Shown piece by piece: positions 1 to 8,193 of a stretch of 64,000 bases of DNA (position 1 is its first letter; the number at the start of each line of letters is the position of its first letter). The notes beneath the pieces were generated by a model. The model saw nothing but the letters and a program-made list of their open reading frames with translations. It made no database searches and was not told the DNA's origin. The position numbers and the translations under genes are program-made. This stretch comes from Microbacterium maritypicum MF109 (lineage in GTDB: Bacteria; Actinomycetota; Actinomycetes; Actinomycetales; Microbacteriaceae): NCBI RefSeq assembly GCF_000455825.1, contig NZ_ATAO01000195.1, forward strand, positions 62,001 to 126,000, written 5' to 3'.

Positions 1-1
1 G

Positions 2-343
2 CAGCAACCTCTCTGGCAATGGATGCCCGAAAACGGTGGAACTGCAGACCTCACTGTCTCAGCCTGCGCCGGTGCCTGTCTCAACCTCTCAATTGGTCAC
101 GACGGTACGGGCCGAGTCGGACTTGGTTTCGGCCTGAAGGCGGGAGTATCGGTCTCAGCGGGAGCATCGACTGAGTCTGAAGGGGGGCTCTATTTGGGAG
201 GAAGCTGCACTGCGGTCATGGGACCGGTGGGTGGCTACATCTCAGGCGGAATCCAAGAGAACGGGCCACTAGGATATGGGGGTGGCGGCGTCTCGGTGGG
301 CGCAGCTCTCGGATGCAGCGCAGACGTCGGATGGGGATGGTGA
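2..343 (+). CDS. C-terminal end of a glycine-rich, RHS/polymorphic-toxin-like protein (5' end outside window)
   Basis: The reading frame is open from the first bases of the window and ends at a TGA at 341-343, so about 113 residues of a longer protein are visible. The tail is rich in Gly, Ala, Ser and Val in alternating beta-prone segments. It has paired cysteines (ACAGAC, GGSCTAV, GCSADV), no charged clusters, and ends in a Trp-Gly-Trp motif. This style resembles the extreme C-terminus of actinobacterial RHS-repeat or other secreted polymorphic proteins, but no catalytic motif is visible and the assignment rests on composition alone. The local DNA is less GC-rich than the rest of the window, suggesting an accessory gene. 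The stop overlaps the start of the next small membrane gene. Confidence 0.5.
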   Translation, partial: QQPLWQWMPENGGTADLTVSACAGACLNLSIGHDGTGRVGLGFGLKAGVSVSAGASTESEGGLYLGGSCTAVMGPVGGYISGGIQENGPLGYGGGGVSVGAALGCSADVGWGW

Positions 344-615
344 ACTTGAACTTCGTTCATGCTGGCACGATTCTCCCGAATTTGATCTTTGGGTTGATGG
401 CCGTCGTTTTAGGGATGCTTACCATTCGCTATCGTCGGCGGCTCAACGACGCGGTCTACAAGAACCAAAAAGCGATGTTCGGTCAGCGTGCCGCTCAGGC
501 CTCGGCGGGCCGCCAGACGCCGTTTATGATGGGGGTCGTCGGCGCCGGAATCATACTCGTGGGTCTCGTCATGCTAGCTTTTGCGATGACGGGTATTGTT
601 CAAAACTTTCTTTGA
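337..615 (+). CDS. Small two-helix membrane protein
   Basis: A 92-residue protein with two hydrophobic segments (about residues 10-30 and 65-90) separated by a basic, Gln/Ala-rich loop that begins RYRRR. The chosen ATG at 337 overlaps the upstream stop by seven bases, which implies translational coupling; an in-frame ATG at 331 is an alternative. The family was not recognised. Its position directly behind the tail of a large secreted-type protein would suit an immunity, chaperone or tether protein for that partner, which is inference from context only. Base composition is clearly lower in GC than the metabolic genes downstream. Confidence 0.6.
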   Translation: MVNLNFVHAGTILPNLIFGLMAVVLGMLTIRYRRRLNDAVYKNQKAMFGQRAAQASAGRQTPFMMGVVGAGIILVGLVMLAFAMTGIVQNFL

Positions 616-636
616 TGGATTTCTTTCGCGTCATCG

Positions 637-807
637 ATGGCTGAGTATGTGAAGACCGTGGCGGCGGGATCCGTCAGCGAGTTCCTGCGGGCGGCGGAGG
701 GGATGTTCACTAAGGTTCGCCAGCGAATTGAGAGCGTCCACCCCGAACTACTCAGGAACCCCCACTATCGGGAACTGCTCGGTTCGTACGGGCGACCGTT
801 GCCGTGA
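637..807 (+). CDS. Small hypothetical protein (56 aa)
   Basis: An ATG-started frame of 56 codons lies 21 bases after the preceding membrane gene on the same strand. The predicted peptide begins MAEYVKTVAAGS and ends GSYGRPLP; it is amphipathic, mixed-charge, and predicted mostly helical (SEFLRAAEGMFTKVRQRIES). Nothing identifies a family. There is no convincing ribosome-binding site, so it could be a chance frame. It may equally be a third member of the small accessory operon or a decayed remnant of a larger gene. Confidence 0.35.
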   Translation: MAEYVKTVAAGSVSEFLRAAEGMFTKVRQRIESVHPELLRNPHYRELLGSYGRPLP

Positions 808-850
808 ACGTAGCTCGGCGTAGATCCCGGAGCGATCCCCCAGCAGATCC

Positions 851-886
851 GTCGACGTCACCTCAGCGGAACCGGTGACGTTCGAC
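851..886. terminator. Hairpin, possible terminator of the accessory region
   Basis: GTCGACGTCACC (851-862) pairs with GGTGACGTTCGAC (874-886) with one bulged base and an 11-base loop. No U-tract follows. It lies 44 bases after the last small plus-strand frame. Confidence 0.4.
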
Positions 887-948
887 CGGGGTAGCCTGCA
901 ACGCTCAGATTGGAGTGAGTGAGGCATCGGGTTGGTGGCGCCTGCGGG

Positions 949-1059
949 CTACTGCTGCTGTGCACGGTGGATCACGCCGTGTGTGATTCCACGGATGATG
1001 ATGAAGGCCATCAAGGCGGCGGCGATGAGGAAGGCCTCGCCCAGAATGCTGGACCACAT
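949..1059 (-). CDS. Tiny single-pass membrane protein (36 aa)
   Basis: From the ATG at 1059 the peptide starts MWSSILGEAF, continues as a strongly hydrophobic helix (LIAAALMAFIII) and ends with a basic, Gln-rich tail (HRAQQQ). That is the pattern of a small single-span membrane protein with a cytoplasmic basic tail. A -10-like TAGAGT lies upstream on the same strand at 1106-1111. The frame is open further upstream to 1152, but the extension is Gly/Pro/Arg-rich and unlike a real N-terminus. No family was recognised. The rest of the 808-1223 stretch shows only the hairpin at 851-886. Confidence 0.4.
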   Translation of the reverse strand: MWSSILGEAFLIAAALMAFIIIRGITHGVIHRAQQQ

Positions 1060-1223
1060 CGTGGCGCGGGCGGGGCCTCCGCCGCCGATCCAAACAACGA
1101 ACCACACTCTATGACCTGCCCCAGGCGTTCCCCGCCACGCCGCCGGGAACAACTCACCCGTGACTCGACGTTGCTCATGAGCGAGACTGGGCCACGTAAC
1201 CGGCTCACGGAGAGGTGCGACGC

Positions 1224-2660
1224 ATGAACGCTGCGGAGAAGACCGACGAGTACGACCTGATCGTGTTGGGCGGTGGTCCGGTGGGCGAGAATGTCGCCGA
1301 TCGCGCCGTGCAGGGCGGACTCACCGCGATCATCGTGGAGAGCGAGCTTGTCGGAGGCGAGTGTTCCTACTGGGCGTGCATGCCGTCGAAGGCGCTGCTG
1401 CGTTCGGCGCAGGCGCTCAGGGCAGCTCAGCACGTGGGTGGGTCTTCGCAGGCGGTGACCGGAAAGCTCGATGTGCGCGCCGTGTTCGACCGCCGCGACT
1501 CGTTCACCAGCAACTGGTCGGACGACGGTCAGGTCAAGTGGCTCGAGTCGGCCGGCATCGACCTGGCCCGCGGCCACGGCCGCATCACGGGCGAACGCGA
1601 GGTGACCGTGACCGATGCCGACGGCGCCGAGCGCGTGCTCACGGCCCGGCACGCTGTCGCGATCAGCACCGGATCGGATGCCGTCATCCCGCCCATCGAC
1701 GGACTCCGCGGGGCCACCCCGTGGACCAGCCGCGAGGCGACGAGCGCAGAAGAGCTGCCCGAGAGCCTGGCCGTCATCGGCGGAGGCGTCGTGGCCGTCG
1801 AGATGGCGACTGCCTATGCCGCACTCGGCTCGAAGGTCACCGTGATCGCCCGCAGCGGCCTGCTCGGCGGGATGGAGCCCTTCGCGGGCGAGCGCGTCGC
1901 CGCAGGCCTCAAGGAACTCGGCGTCGACGTGCGCACCGGCACGGGCACCACATCCGTGCGCCGCGGCGCGGACGGCGTGACCATCACCCTCGACGGCGGC
2001 GAGGAGATCACCGCGACCGAGGTGCTGGCCGCGACGGGTCGCTCGCCCCGAAGCGGTGACATCGGCCTCGACGTCGTGGGACTGGAACCCGGTCGCTGGA
2101 TCGAGACGGACGACACGCTCCGCGTCCCCGGATCCGACTGGCTCTATGCGGTCGGCGACGTCAACGGGCGCGTGCTCCTCACCCACCAGGGCAAGTACCA
2201 GGCGCGCGCTGCCGGCGATGTGATCGTCGCCCGCGCCCAGGGCGAAGATGTCGACGATGCCCCGTGGGGCCGTCACGTCGCCACGGCCGACCAGGCCGCT
2301 GTCCCGCAGGTCACGTTCTCGATCCCCGAGGTCGGCTCCGTCGGGCTCACCGAGGGCCAGGCGGTCAAGGCCGGTATCGCGGTGAAGGCCGTCGACTACG
2401 ACCTGGGCTGGGTCGCCGGCGCGAGCCTCTACGAAGACGGCTTCGAAGGCCAGGCGCGGCTCGTGGTCGACACCGACCGCGACGTCGTGATCGGTGCGAC
2501 GTTCGTCGGTCCTGAGGTGGCGGAACTGGTGCACGCGGCGACCGTGGCGGTCGTTGGAGAGGTGCCGATCGCCCGCCTCTGGCATGCGGTGCCGTCGTAC
2601 CCCACGATCAGCGAGATCTGGCTGCGACTGCTCGAGGGGTACGGTCGCGACTCCGCCTGA
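1224..2660 (+). CDS. FAD/NAD(P)-dependent disulfide oxidoreductase (dihydrolipoamide dehydrogenase/mercuric reductase family)
   Basis: A 478-residue class I pyridine-nucleotide-disulfide oxidoreductase. The N-terminal FAD-binding motif is GGGPVG (residues 16-21). The redox-active CxxxxC pair is at Cys47 and Cys52 in GGECSYWACMPSK. A second dinucleotide-binding motif, IGGGVVAVE, lies near residue 180, a GDVNG FAD motif near 310, and a C-terminal dimerisation domain ends the protein. It would pass electrons from NAD(P)H through FAD and the disulfide to an unknown substrate; the usual C-terminal His-x-x-x-x-Glu pair appears as HAVPSYPTISE. No lipoamide complex genes are nearby, so the substrate is open. 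The ATG at 1224 follows GGAGAGG at good spacing, favouring it over a GTG nine bases earlier. Confidence 0.88.
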   Translation: MNAAEKTDEYDLIVLGGGPVGENVADRAVQGGLTAIIVESELVGGECSYWACMPSKALLRSAQALRAAQHVGGSSQAVTGKLDVRAVFDRRDSFTSNWSDDGQVKWLESAGIDLARGHGRITGEREVTVTDADGAERVLTARHAVAISTGSDAVIPPIDGLRGATPWTSREATSAEELPESLAVIGGGVVAVEMATAYAALGSKVTVIARSGLLGGMEPFAGERVAAGLKELGVDVRTGTGTTSVRRGADGVTITLDGGEEITATEVLAATGRSPRSGDIGLDVVGLEPGRWIETDDTLRVPGSDWLYAVGDVNGRVLLTHQGKYQARAAGDVIVARAQGEDVDDAPWGRHVATADQAAVPQVTFSIPEVGSVGLTEGQAVKAGIAVKAVDYDLGWVAGASLYEDGFEGQARLVVDTDRDVVIGATFVGPEVAELVHAATVAVVGEVPIARLWHAVPSYPTISEIWLRLLEGYGRDSA

Positions 2661-2838
2661 TCGACACTGGGGCGTGACCCGCATCGGGGTCTGATCCCGC
2701 CGTCCGTGGCAATCCGTTCTTCCGATCGCATCGAACAGGATCCGGATTGTTTCTCATATTGACGGCCGCGGCGCAACCCTCACCCCCGATGTCCGCACCG
2801 TCTTATACGCTCATACCCACATCCGAGGAGGCAGGACC

Positions 2839-3141
2839 ATGAAGGCTGTACTCGCAGGAACCGTCATCGCCGAAGCCGACGAGAGTGATCTCGCCCGCAT
2901 CGAGGGGAACTGGTACTTCCCACCGGCGTCCATCACGCCCGGAGTGCTCGTCGAGAGCCCCACGCCCTACACCTGTCCGTGGAAGGGGGCCGCTCAGTAC
3001 TACTCGGTGCAGACCGAGGGCGAGCTCCACACCGACTACGCCTGGTCGTACCCGAACCCCTACCCCTCGGCATTCGACCGCGTCGGCAAGGACTTCTCCG
3101 GGTTCGTGGCGTTCGATCCCCGTGTCGAGGTCGGCCCGTAG
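2839..3141 (+). CDS. DUF427 domain protein
   Basis: A 100-residue single-domain protein matching the DUF427 pattern: a short beta-rich fold with a central conserved segment, here PTPYTCPWKGAAQYYSV, followed by AWSYPNPYPSAF. The family is widespread in actinobacteria and its biochemical role is not established. AGGAGG sits just before the ATG. A 20-bp tandem duplication (3135-3174) begins inside its last codons. It reads as a stand-alone gene ahead of the osmoprotectant operon. Confidence 0.85.
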   Translation: MKAVLAGTVIAEADESDLARIEGNWYFPPASITPGVLVESPTPYTCPWKGAAQYYSVQTEGELHTDYAWSYPNPYPSAFDRVGKDFSGFVAFDPRVEVGP

Positions 3142-3174
3142 CCATCTGAAGAGCCCCGTAGCCATCAGAAGAGC
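3135..3174. repeat. 20-bp tandem duplication at the end of the DUF427 gene
   Basis: The 20-bp unit CCCGTAGCCATCTGAAGAGC is repeated immediately (3155-3174) with one substitution. The first copy contains the DUF427 stop codon. The second copy lies just before a -10-like TAGACT at 3176-3181 that may serve the osmoprotectant operon. Confidence 0.7.
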
Positions 3175-3221
3175 CTAGACTCGTCCGCTCACACATCGAT
3201 CGACCGACTGGAGACCAGCCC

Positions 3222-4094
3222 ATGATCGAGTTCCGCAACGTCACCAAGCGCTTCCCCGGCGGCGCCCTCGCCGTCAATGACTTCAGCCTCGTGTTGCCCT
3301 CGCGCAAGACCACGGTGTTCGTCGGCTCGTCCGGCTGCGGTAAGACCACTCTGCTCCGCATGATCAACCGCATGGTCGAGCCGACTTCCGGCGAGGTCGA
3401 GATCGACGGCGAGAGCGTGCTCCAGGGTGACCCGGTGGCCCTGCGTCGACGCATCGGCTACGTGATGCAGAACTCCGGTCTCATGCCGCACTTCACGGTC
3501 ATCGACAACGTGGCTACGGTGCTGCGCCTGACCGGCGTGAAGAAGGCTGCCGCCCATAAGCGCGCACGGGAACTGCTCGACACGGTCGGTCTCGACCAGG
3601 CACTCGCCGAGCGGTACCCGAGCCAGTTGTCCGGCGGTCAGCAGCAGCGCGTCGGTGTGGCCCGCGGTCTTGCCGCCGACCCGAACATCCTGCTCATGGA
3701 CGAGCCCTTCGGTGCGGTCGACCCCATCGTGCGGGCCGACCTGCAGCAGGAGACCCTGCGGCTGCAGCGCGAGCTCGACAAGACGGTCGTGTTCGTCACG
3801 CACGACATCGACGAGGCGTTCCTGCTCGGCGACCAGGTCGTCATCCTCGACAAGGGTGCGCGAATCGTGCAGGTCGGCAGCCCCAGCGAGATCATCGAGA
3901 ACCCTGCGGACGACTTCGTCTCGGCGTTCATCGGCGCCGAACGCGGACGCCGTGCTCTGCACCTCAAGCAGACGCCGCACGGCACCGTGGTGGTCGACGG
4001 CGAGGGTCGCACCCAGGGGGCGATCATCGATGTTCCTGATGCCGTGACCGACGCGCTTCTGAGCGAGGAGAGCGCGACGAAGGGCGCTCCGTGA
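3222..4094 (+). CDS. Osmoprotectant (quaternary amine) ABC importer, ATPase subunit
   Basis: A 290-residue ATPase of the OpuCA/ProV type. Walker A is GSSGCGKTT (residues 35-43), the Q-loop VMQNSGL is near 81, the signature LSGGQQQR is near 136-143, Walker B LLMDEP is at 158-162, and the switch His is in FVTHD. The C-terminal extension is short and, unlike ProV at 33715, holds no obvious complete CBS pair. It should energise uptake of glycine betaine, choline, carnitine or a related solute together with the two permeases and binding protein that follow. It ends in GTGA, overlapping the start of the next gene. Confidence 0.9.
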   Translation: MIEFRNVTKRFPGGALAVNDFSLVLPSRKTTVFVGSSGCGKTTLLRMINRMVEPTSGEVEIDGESVLQGDPVALRRRIGYVMQNSGLMPHFTVIDNVATVLRLTGVKKAAAHKRARELLDTVGLDQALAERYPSQLSGGQQQRVGVARGLAADPNILLMDEPFGAVDPIVRADLQQETLRLQRELDKTVVFVTHDIDEAFLLGDQVVILDKGARIVQVGSPSEIIENPADDFVSAFIGAERGRRALHLKQTPHGTVVVDGEGRTQGAIIDVPDAVTDALLSEESATKGAP

Positions 4095-4774
4095 ACTGGA
4101 TCGGCGACAATCTCGGCCTCATCCTCGAGCTGACCGGGATCCACCTGCAGCAGAGCGCGATCGCCATCGTGCTCGGCTTCGTGCTGTCGCTGCCGCTGGG
4201 GTGGGTCGCATGGCGTTATCAGCTGGTGAAGGGGCCGGTCATCGTTCTCACCGGACTCCTCTACACGATCCCCTCGCTCGCGCTGCTGATCCTGCTCCCG
4301 TCCGTCGCCGGATATCCCGCCCGCAGCCCCGTGAACCTCATCATCGGCCTCACGATCTACGCGGTCGCGATCCTGGTGCGCGCGGTATCCGACGGCCTCG
4401 ACTCGGTCGACCCCGCCATCCGGCAATCCGCGACCGCGATGGGTTACGGCGGCTTCCGCCGGTTCTGGACCGTCGACTTCCCGCTCGCCGGTCCCGTCGT
4501 GCTCGCCGGTCTCCGCGTGGCAGCCGTCAGCACCATCTCCCTCGCCACGGTCGGCATCCTGGTCGGGGTGAACAACCTCGGTTACCTGTTCACCAACGGC
4601 CTGCAGCGTCGCATCCTCGCCGAGGTGTTCGCCGGCGTCATCGCGGTGGTCGTGATCGCGCTCGTGATCGACCTGCTGCTCCTTCTCCTGGGTCGCGCAC
4701 TGATGCCGTGGACGCGCGCGGCGAAGACACCGTCGGCCGCACGACAGGCCGCCACCCTGAGGACCGCCGCATGA
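4091..4774 (+). CDS. Osmoprotectant ABC importer, permease subunit 1 (OpuCB/OpuBB-like)
   Basis: A 227-residue inner-membrane permease with about six hydrophobic segments. The BPD-transp EAA-like region, SATAMGYGGFRRFWTVDFP, lies near residues 116-134. The start is GTG within the 4-bp GTGA overlap with the ATPase gene, and the end overlaps the next permease by ATGA, so the genes are translationally coupled. The gene pattern of ATPase, permease, permease and binding protein is that of the Opu importers with separate permeases flanking the substrate path. Confidence 0.88.
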   Translation: MNWIGDNLGLILELTGIHLQQSAIAIVLGFVLSLPLGWVAWRYQLVKGPVIVLTGLLYTIPSLALLILLPSVAGYPARSPVNLIIGLTIYAVAILVRAVSDGLDSVDPAIRQSATAMGYGGFRRFWTVDFPLAGPVVLAGLRVAAVSTISLATVGILVGVNNLGYLFTNGLQRRILAEVFAGVIAVVVIALVIDLLLLLLGRALMPWTRAAKTPSAARQAATLRTAA

Positions 4775-5496
4775 ACGTGTTCACCGACGCCTTCGCCTGG
4801 CTCTTCTCCCCTGACCGCTGGGAGGGGCCGTACTCCCTGCCCATCCTGTTCGGCCAGCACATGTACTACACGCTGATCTCGGTGCTCATCGCCGGCATCA
4901 TCGCGATTCCCCTGGGGTGGCTCATCGGTCACACCGGCAAAGGCCGTGAGATCGCGGTCGCGGTCTCCGGCGCGGCACGTGCCATCCCGTCTTTCGGTCT
5001 CATGGTGCTGCTCGTGCTGATCCTGGGCGTGCTCCGCGTTCCCGAGGCCGCGATCATCACGTTCGTGCTCCTCGCGATCCCCTCGCTCCTCGCCGGCGCC
5101 TACACCGGCCTCGAAGCCATCGACCGTCGCGTGCTCGACTCCGCGCGTTCGATGGGCATGACCGAGTGGCAGGTGTTCTGGAAGGTCGAGGTCCCGCTCG
5201 GTCTCCCGCTGCTCGTCGGCGGCATCCGCGCGGCGCTCTTGCAGGTGATCGCCACGGTCACGATCGCCGCATACGTGAACCTCGGCGGACTCGGCTGGCC
5301 GATCATCCAGGGCATTCCGCTGCGCAAGTTCGACCAGGTGCTCGGAGGGGCGATCCTCGTCGCGGTGCTCGCCCTGGTCGTCGACCTGATCTTCGCCCTG
5401 CTCCAGCACGCCGCCGTCCCCGCGGGGGTGCGCGCACCGACCACCACACGTCGCTCGCGCGCGGCCGCTGCCTCGCCGGCACCGGCCACCGCCTGA
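4771..5496 (+). CDS. Osmoprotectant ABC importer, permease subunit 2
   Basis: A 241-residue permease whose ATG overlaps the stop of the first permease. Five to six transmembrane segments are visible. The conserved cytoplasmic loop is SARSMGMTEWQVFWKVEVP, the motif that docks on the ATPase. It starts with an amphipathic stretch (FTDAFAWLFSPDRWEGP) and ends with a basic, Arg-rich tail. The frame remains open upstream into the first permease, but the internal ATG with overlapping stop is the sensible start. It pairs with the permease at 4091 as a heterodimeric channel. Confidence 0.88.
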   Translation: MNVFTDAFAWLFSPDRWEGPYSLPILFGQHMYYTLISVLIAGIIAIPLGWLIGHTGKGREIAVAVSGAARAIPSFGLMVLLVLILGVLRVPEAAIITFVLLAIPSLLAGAYTGLEAIDRRVLDSARSMGMTEWQVFWKVEVPLGLPLLVGGIRAALLQVIATVTIAAYVNLGGLGWPIIQGIPLRKFDQVLGGAILVAVLALVVDLIFALLQHAAVPAGVRAPTTTRRSRAAAASPAPATA

Positions 5497-5577
5497 CGCC
5501 CATCATTCGACTCATCCCACAGCCCTCACACCGTCCCACAGCACCAACCCCGTTGTCCCAGAGAAGAGGAAGTCCTC

Positions 5578-6492
5578 ATGTTCACAGCACGTAAGTCACG
5601 ACTCGCCCTTGCCGGTGGTGCCGCGCTCGCCGCGGTGCTCGTCCTCGGCGGCTGCGCGAACAGCAACCCGCTCGACGCCCCGAGCGAAGGCTCGAGCTCC
5701 GGCGGCGACACGATCGTCATCGGCTCGCAGGCGTATTACTCGAACGAGATCATCGCCGAGATCTACGCCCAGGCTCTCGAGGGTGCCGACATCAAGGTCG
5801 ACCGCCAGTTCAACATCGGACAGCGCGACGCCTACATGCCCGATGTCGAGTCCGGCGCGATCGACCTGTTCCCGGAGTACACCGGCAACCTGCTCGAGTA
5901 CCTCGACAAGGACGCGACCGCCACCAGCCCGGAAGACGTCTACGCCGCTCTGAAGGAAGCTCTGCCCAAGGGCCTGACCGCTCTGGACTACGCCGAGGCC
6001 TCTGACCAGGACACCTACACGGTGCTGAAGAGCTTCGCCGAAGAGAACGGCCTCACCACGATCGGCGACCTCTCGAAGGTCACGACCCCGGTCACGATCG
6101 GTGCCGCGCCCGAGTTCGAGCAGCGTCCGTACGGTCCGGCTGCGGCCAAGGAGGTCTACGGCGTCGATCTCGGCTTCTCGGCCACCGGCCCGACCACGCT
6201 CGAGTCGCTGCTCGCCGGCGAGATCCAGGTCGCCGACATCTACTCGGCAGACCCGGCCTTCCAGACCGAAGACATCGTCGCGCTCGAAGACCCGGAGAAC
6301 ATCATCCTGGCCTCGAACGTCGTGCCGATCGTCTCGAGCGACGTCGCCGACGAGATCGCCGACGTGATCAACGCGGTCAGCAAGAAGCTCACCGCCGAGG
6401 AGCTCGTGGGGCTGAACGTGCAGAGCACGGTCGACCAGAAGTCGGCGGAGGACATCGCCAAGAAGTGGCTGGCAGACAACAAGCTCAGCTGA
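5578..6492 (+). CDS. Osmoprotectant ABC importer, substrate-binding lipoprotein
   Basis: A 304-residue binding protein. The N-terminus is a lipoprotein signal, with basic residues, a hydrophobic core and lipobox VLGGC with Cys26 as the lipidated residue. The mature part carries the OpuAC-type fold features, such as IVIGSQAYYSNEIIAEIYAQ and FPEYTGNLLEYL, typical of quaternary-ammonium binding proteins. AAGAGGAAG precedes the ATG. It is the last gene of the 3222-6492 operon and is closed by a strong terminator hairpin. A second osmoprotectant system in the window (33715-36972) makes this one of at least two. Confidence 0.88.
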   Translation: MFTARKSRLALAGGAALAAVLVLGGCANSNPLDAPSEGSSSGGDTIVIGSQAYYSNEIIAEIYAQALEGADIKVDRQFNIGQRDAYMPDVESGAIDLFPEYTGNLLEYLDKDATATSPEDVYAALKEALPKGLTALDYAEASDQDTYTVLKSFAEENGLTTIGDLSKVTTPVTIGAAPEFEQRPYGPAAAKEVYGVDLGFSATGPTTLESLLAGEIQVADIYSADPAFQTEDIVALEDPENIILASNVVPIVSSDVADEIADVINAVSKKLTAEELVGLNVQSTVDQKSAEDIAKKWLADNKLS

Positions 6493-6501
6493 GTCGTCAT
6501 C

Positions 6502-6546
6502 ACGCAGAAGCGCCCGGGCCCCCTGAGGGTCCGGGCGCTTCTGCGT
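6502..6546. terminator. Bidirectional terminator between convergent genes
   Basis: ACGCAGAAGCGCCCGG (6502-6517) pairs perfectly with its complement at 6531-6546 around a 13-base loop. The stem sits between the end of the osmoprotectant operon (plus) and the AI-2E gene (minus) and can serve both. Confidence 0.85.
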
Positions 6547-6556
6547 GGCGGGTGGG

Positions 6557-7774
6557 TCAGATCCGGGCATCCTGCTTCGGGACGAGAACCTGTTTGATGA
6601 TGATGAGGATCGACGCGGTCACCGGCACGGCGACCAGCGCCCCGAGCAGACCGAGCAGTGTGCCGCCGGCGAGAGCACCGATCACGACGAGAGAACCCGG
6701 CACCGAGACCGCCTTGTTCATGACGCGTGGGGTGATCACGTAGGCCTCGATCTGCATGTAGACGAGGTAGATCGCCGCGAAGATCAGGGCGGCGATCGGG
6801 TTGGTGAACAGCGCCAGGCAGGTGCCGAGGATCCAGAACAGCACCGAGCCGACCAGCGGGATCAACGTGATGCAGAAGGCGATGGCCGCCATCAGCGGGG
6901 GGAACGGCAACCCGAGGAAGAGGTAGAGCAGGAACGCGAGCGTCGCGTTGCAGAACGCGAGCACGACCATGCCCATCACGTAGCCGCCGACCGAGTCGGT
7001 GATCTGGTCGGTGATGTCGCCGGCACGAGCGCGGTCGCGGGCGGGGGCGAGACGCAGCAGACCCTGCTTCATCGACGGCAGCGACGCGAGGAAGTACAGC
7101 GTCAGCACGAGCACGACGATGGCTCCGGAGATGCTGGTGGCGATCGAAGCGCCCACGGCCAGGGCGCCGCCGCCGATCGTCGCGAGGTTGCCGAAGTCGG
7201 TGAGGAAGGACTGCACCTGGGCGACCAGTTCTTGGAACTGGTCACCGAACTGGGCTTCGAGGGTCGCGTAGATGTCGCTGTGCGTGAAGTCCTTGATCAT
7301 GCCGGGCACGGACTGCACGAAGCTCACGATCTGATCGATCACGACGGGAACGATCATCCAGAGCACGAGGGCGAACACCACGATGAGTGCGAGGATCGTG
7401 ATGACCACCGAGATCACACGCGAGAGTCCACGGCGTTCCAGGAACCGTACGGCGGGGTCGAGTCCGAGCGCACCGAACAGGGCGAGGGCGATGTAGATGA
7501 GCACGGTCGACAGGTTCGACAGCGCGAGGCCGATCACGATCGCCCCGAGTCCACCCAGCGTCACGAGGAAGCCGAACACGAACGGGCGGTCGATGCGCGT
7601 CCAGAACGAACGGCTCGGCGTCGTCGGCTCGATCACGACCGGGATCGGGGCGTCTGCGACGGCCGGCACGGATGCGGGTGCGGCCTTGCGACGGCCGGTC
7701 GCCGGCGCGGCGGGAGTCGCGGCGGATGCGTCGTCGGCGTGGGGCGCGGATTCCGGCGGCTCTTCGTTGCTCAT
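6557..7774 (-). CDS. AI-2E family transporter
   Basis: A 405-residue membrane protein with a disordered, Ala/Pro-rich N-terminus (about 40 residues) and roughly seven to eight hydrophobic segments, in the layout of the AI-2E/YdiK/PerM family. The C-terminal region contains GLLGALVAVPVTASI, the hallmark end of the family. Members are proposed exporters or permeases, and the autoinducer-2 role of the founding protein should not be assumed here. Its start has a -10-like TATCGT exactly six bases upstream on the minus strand (7781-7786), suggesting a leaderless mRNA. It is divergent from the chorismate mutase gene. Confidence 0.85.
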   Translation of the reverse strand: MSNEEPPESAPHADDASAATPAAPATGRRKAAPASVPAVADAPIPVVIEPTTPSRSFWTRIDRPFVFGFLVTLGGLGAIVIGLALSNLSTVLIYIALALFGALGLDPAVRFLERRGLSRVISVVITILALIVVFALVLWMIVPVVIDQIVSFVQSVPGMIKDFTHSDIYATLEAQFGDQFQELVAQVQSFLTDFGNLATIGGGALAVGASIATSISGAIVVLVLTLYFLASLPSMKQGLLRLAPARDRARAGDITDQITDSVGGYVMGMVVLAFCNATLAFLLYLFLGLPFPPLMAAIAFCITLIPLVGSVLFWILGTCLALFTNPIAALIFAAIYLVYMQIEAYVITPRVMNKAVSVPGSLVVIGALAGGTLLGLLGALVAVPVTASILIIIKQVLVPKQDARI

Positions 7775-7780
7775 GTGCTC

Positions 7781-7830
7781 ACGATAGCGGTGCCATGGAT
7801 CGAAACCAGGATGTCACGCGGCTCTAGAGT
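7781..7830. promoter_or_regulatory. Divergent leaderless promoters (AI-2E gene and chorismate mutase)
   Basis: On the minus strand, TATCGT (7781-7786) is followed by six bases and the ATG at 7774. On the plus strand, TAGAGT (7825-7830) is followed by six bases and the ATG at 7837. Both spacings put the expected +1 on the start codon itself. Confidence 0.6.
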
Positions 7831-7836
7831 AGGGGC

Positions 7837-8136
7837 ATGACCGCCGCCGAGGACCCGAAGGCCGAACTGCTCCGGCTTCGCGCCACCATCGACAACATCG
7901 ACGCCGCACTGATCTTCATGCTGGCCGAGCGCTTCCGCGCGACTCAGCAGGTCGGGCATCTGAAAGCGGAGCATGAGATGCCGGCATCGGACCCGAATCG
8001 GGAGGAACAGCAGGTCGCCCGGCTGCGTGCTCTCGCCGAGGAGGCGCACCTCGACCCGGAGTTCGCGGAGAAGTGGTTCAACTTCGTGGTGGCAGAGGTC
8101 ATCCGTCACCACACCGAAGCGGCCGAGAGCCGCTGA
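7837..8136 (+). CDS. Chorismate mutase (AroQ type)
   Basis: A 99-residue all-helical protein with the AroQ pattern: R-x-x-I-D-N-I-D near the N-terminus (LRATIDNIDAALIFMLAERF), the central VGHLKAEHEMPASDPNREEQQ segment, and a C-terminal helix FNFVVAEVIRHH. It converts chorismate to prephenate in Phe/Tyr synthesis and would be cytoplasmic. The length is normal for a stand-alone actinobacterial enzyme, and no secretion signal is present. It appears monocistronic, with a leaderless promoter upstream and a hairpin terminator directly downstream. Confidence 0.9.
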   Translation: MTAAEDPKAELLRLRATIDNIDAALIFMLAERFRATQQVGHLKAEHEMPASDPNREEQQVARLRALAEEAHLDPEFAEKWFNFVVAEVIRHHTEAAESR

Positions 8137-8143
8137 GGAGGAG

Positions 8144-8182
8144 CCGGACGGGCGACGGTGTGTGCAGCACTCGCCCGTCCGG
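8144..8182 (+). terminator. Terminator after chorismate mutase
   Basis: CCGGACGGGCGA (8144-8155) pairs perfectly with TCGCCCGTCCGG (8171-8182) around a 15-base loop, followed by a short T-rich stretch (AGCTTTGT). Confidence 0.8.
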
Positions 8183-8193
8183 AGCTTTGTGAG

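Noticed and set aside
1011..2684. 557-codon minus-strand open frame across the oxidoreductase
   Set aside because: Composition is Arg/Gly/His/Asp-rich without domains, and it is the antisense shadow of a clear FAD enzyme. Such long shadows are expected at this GC content.
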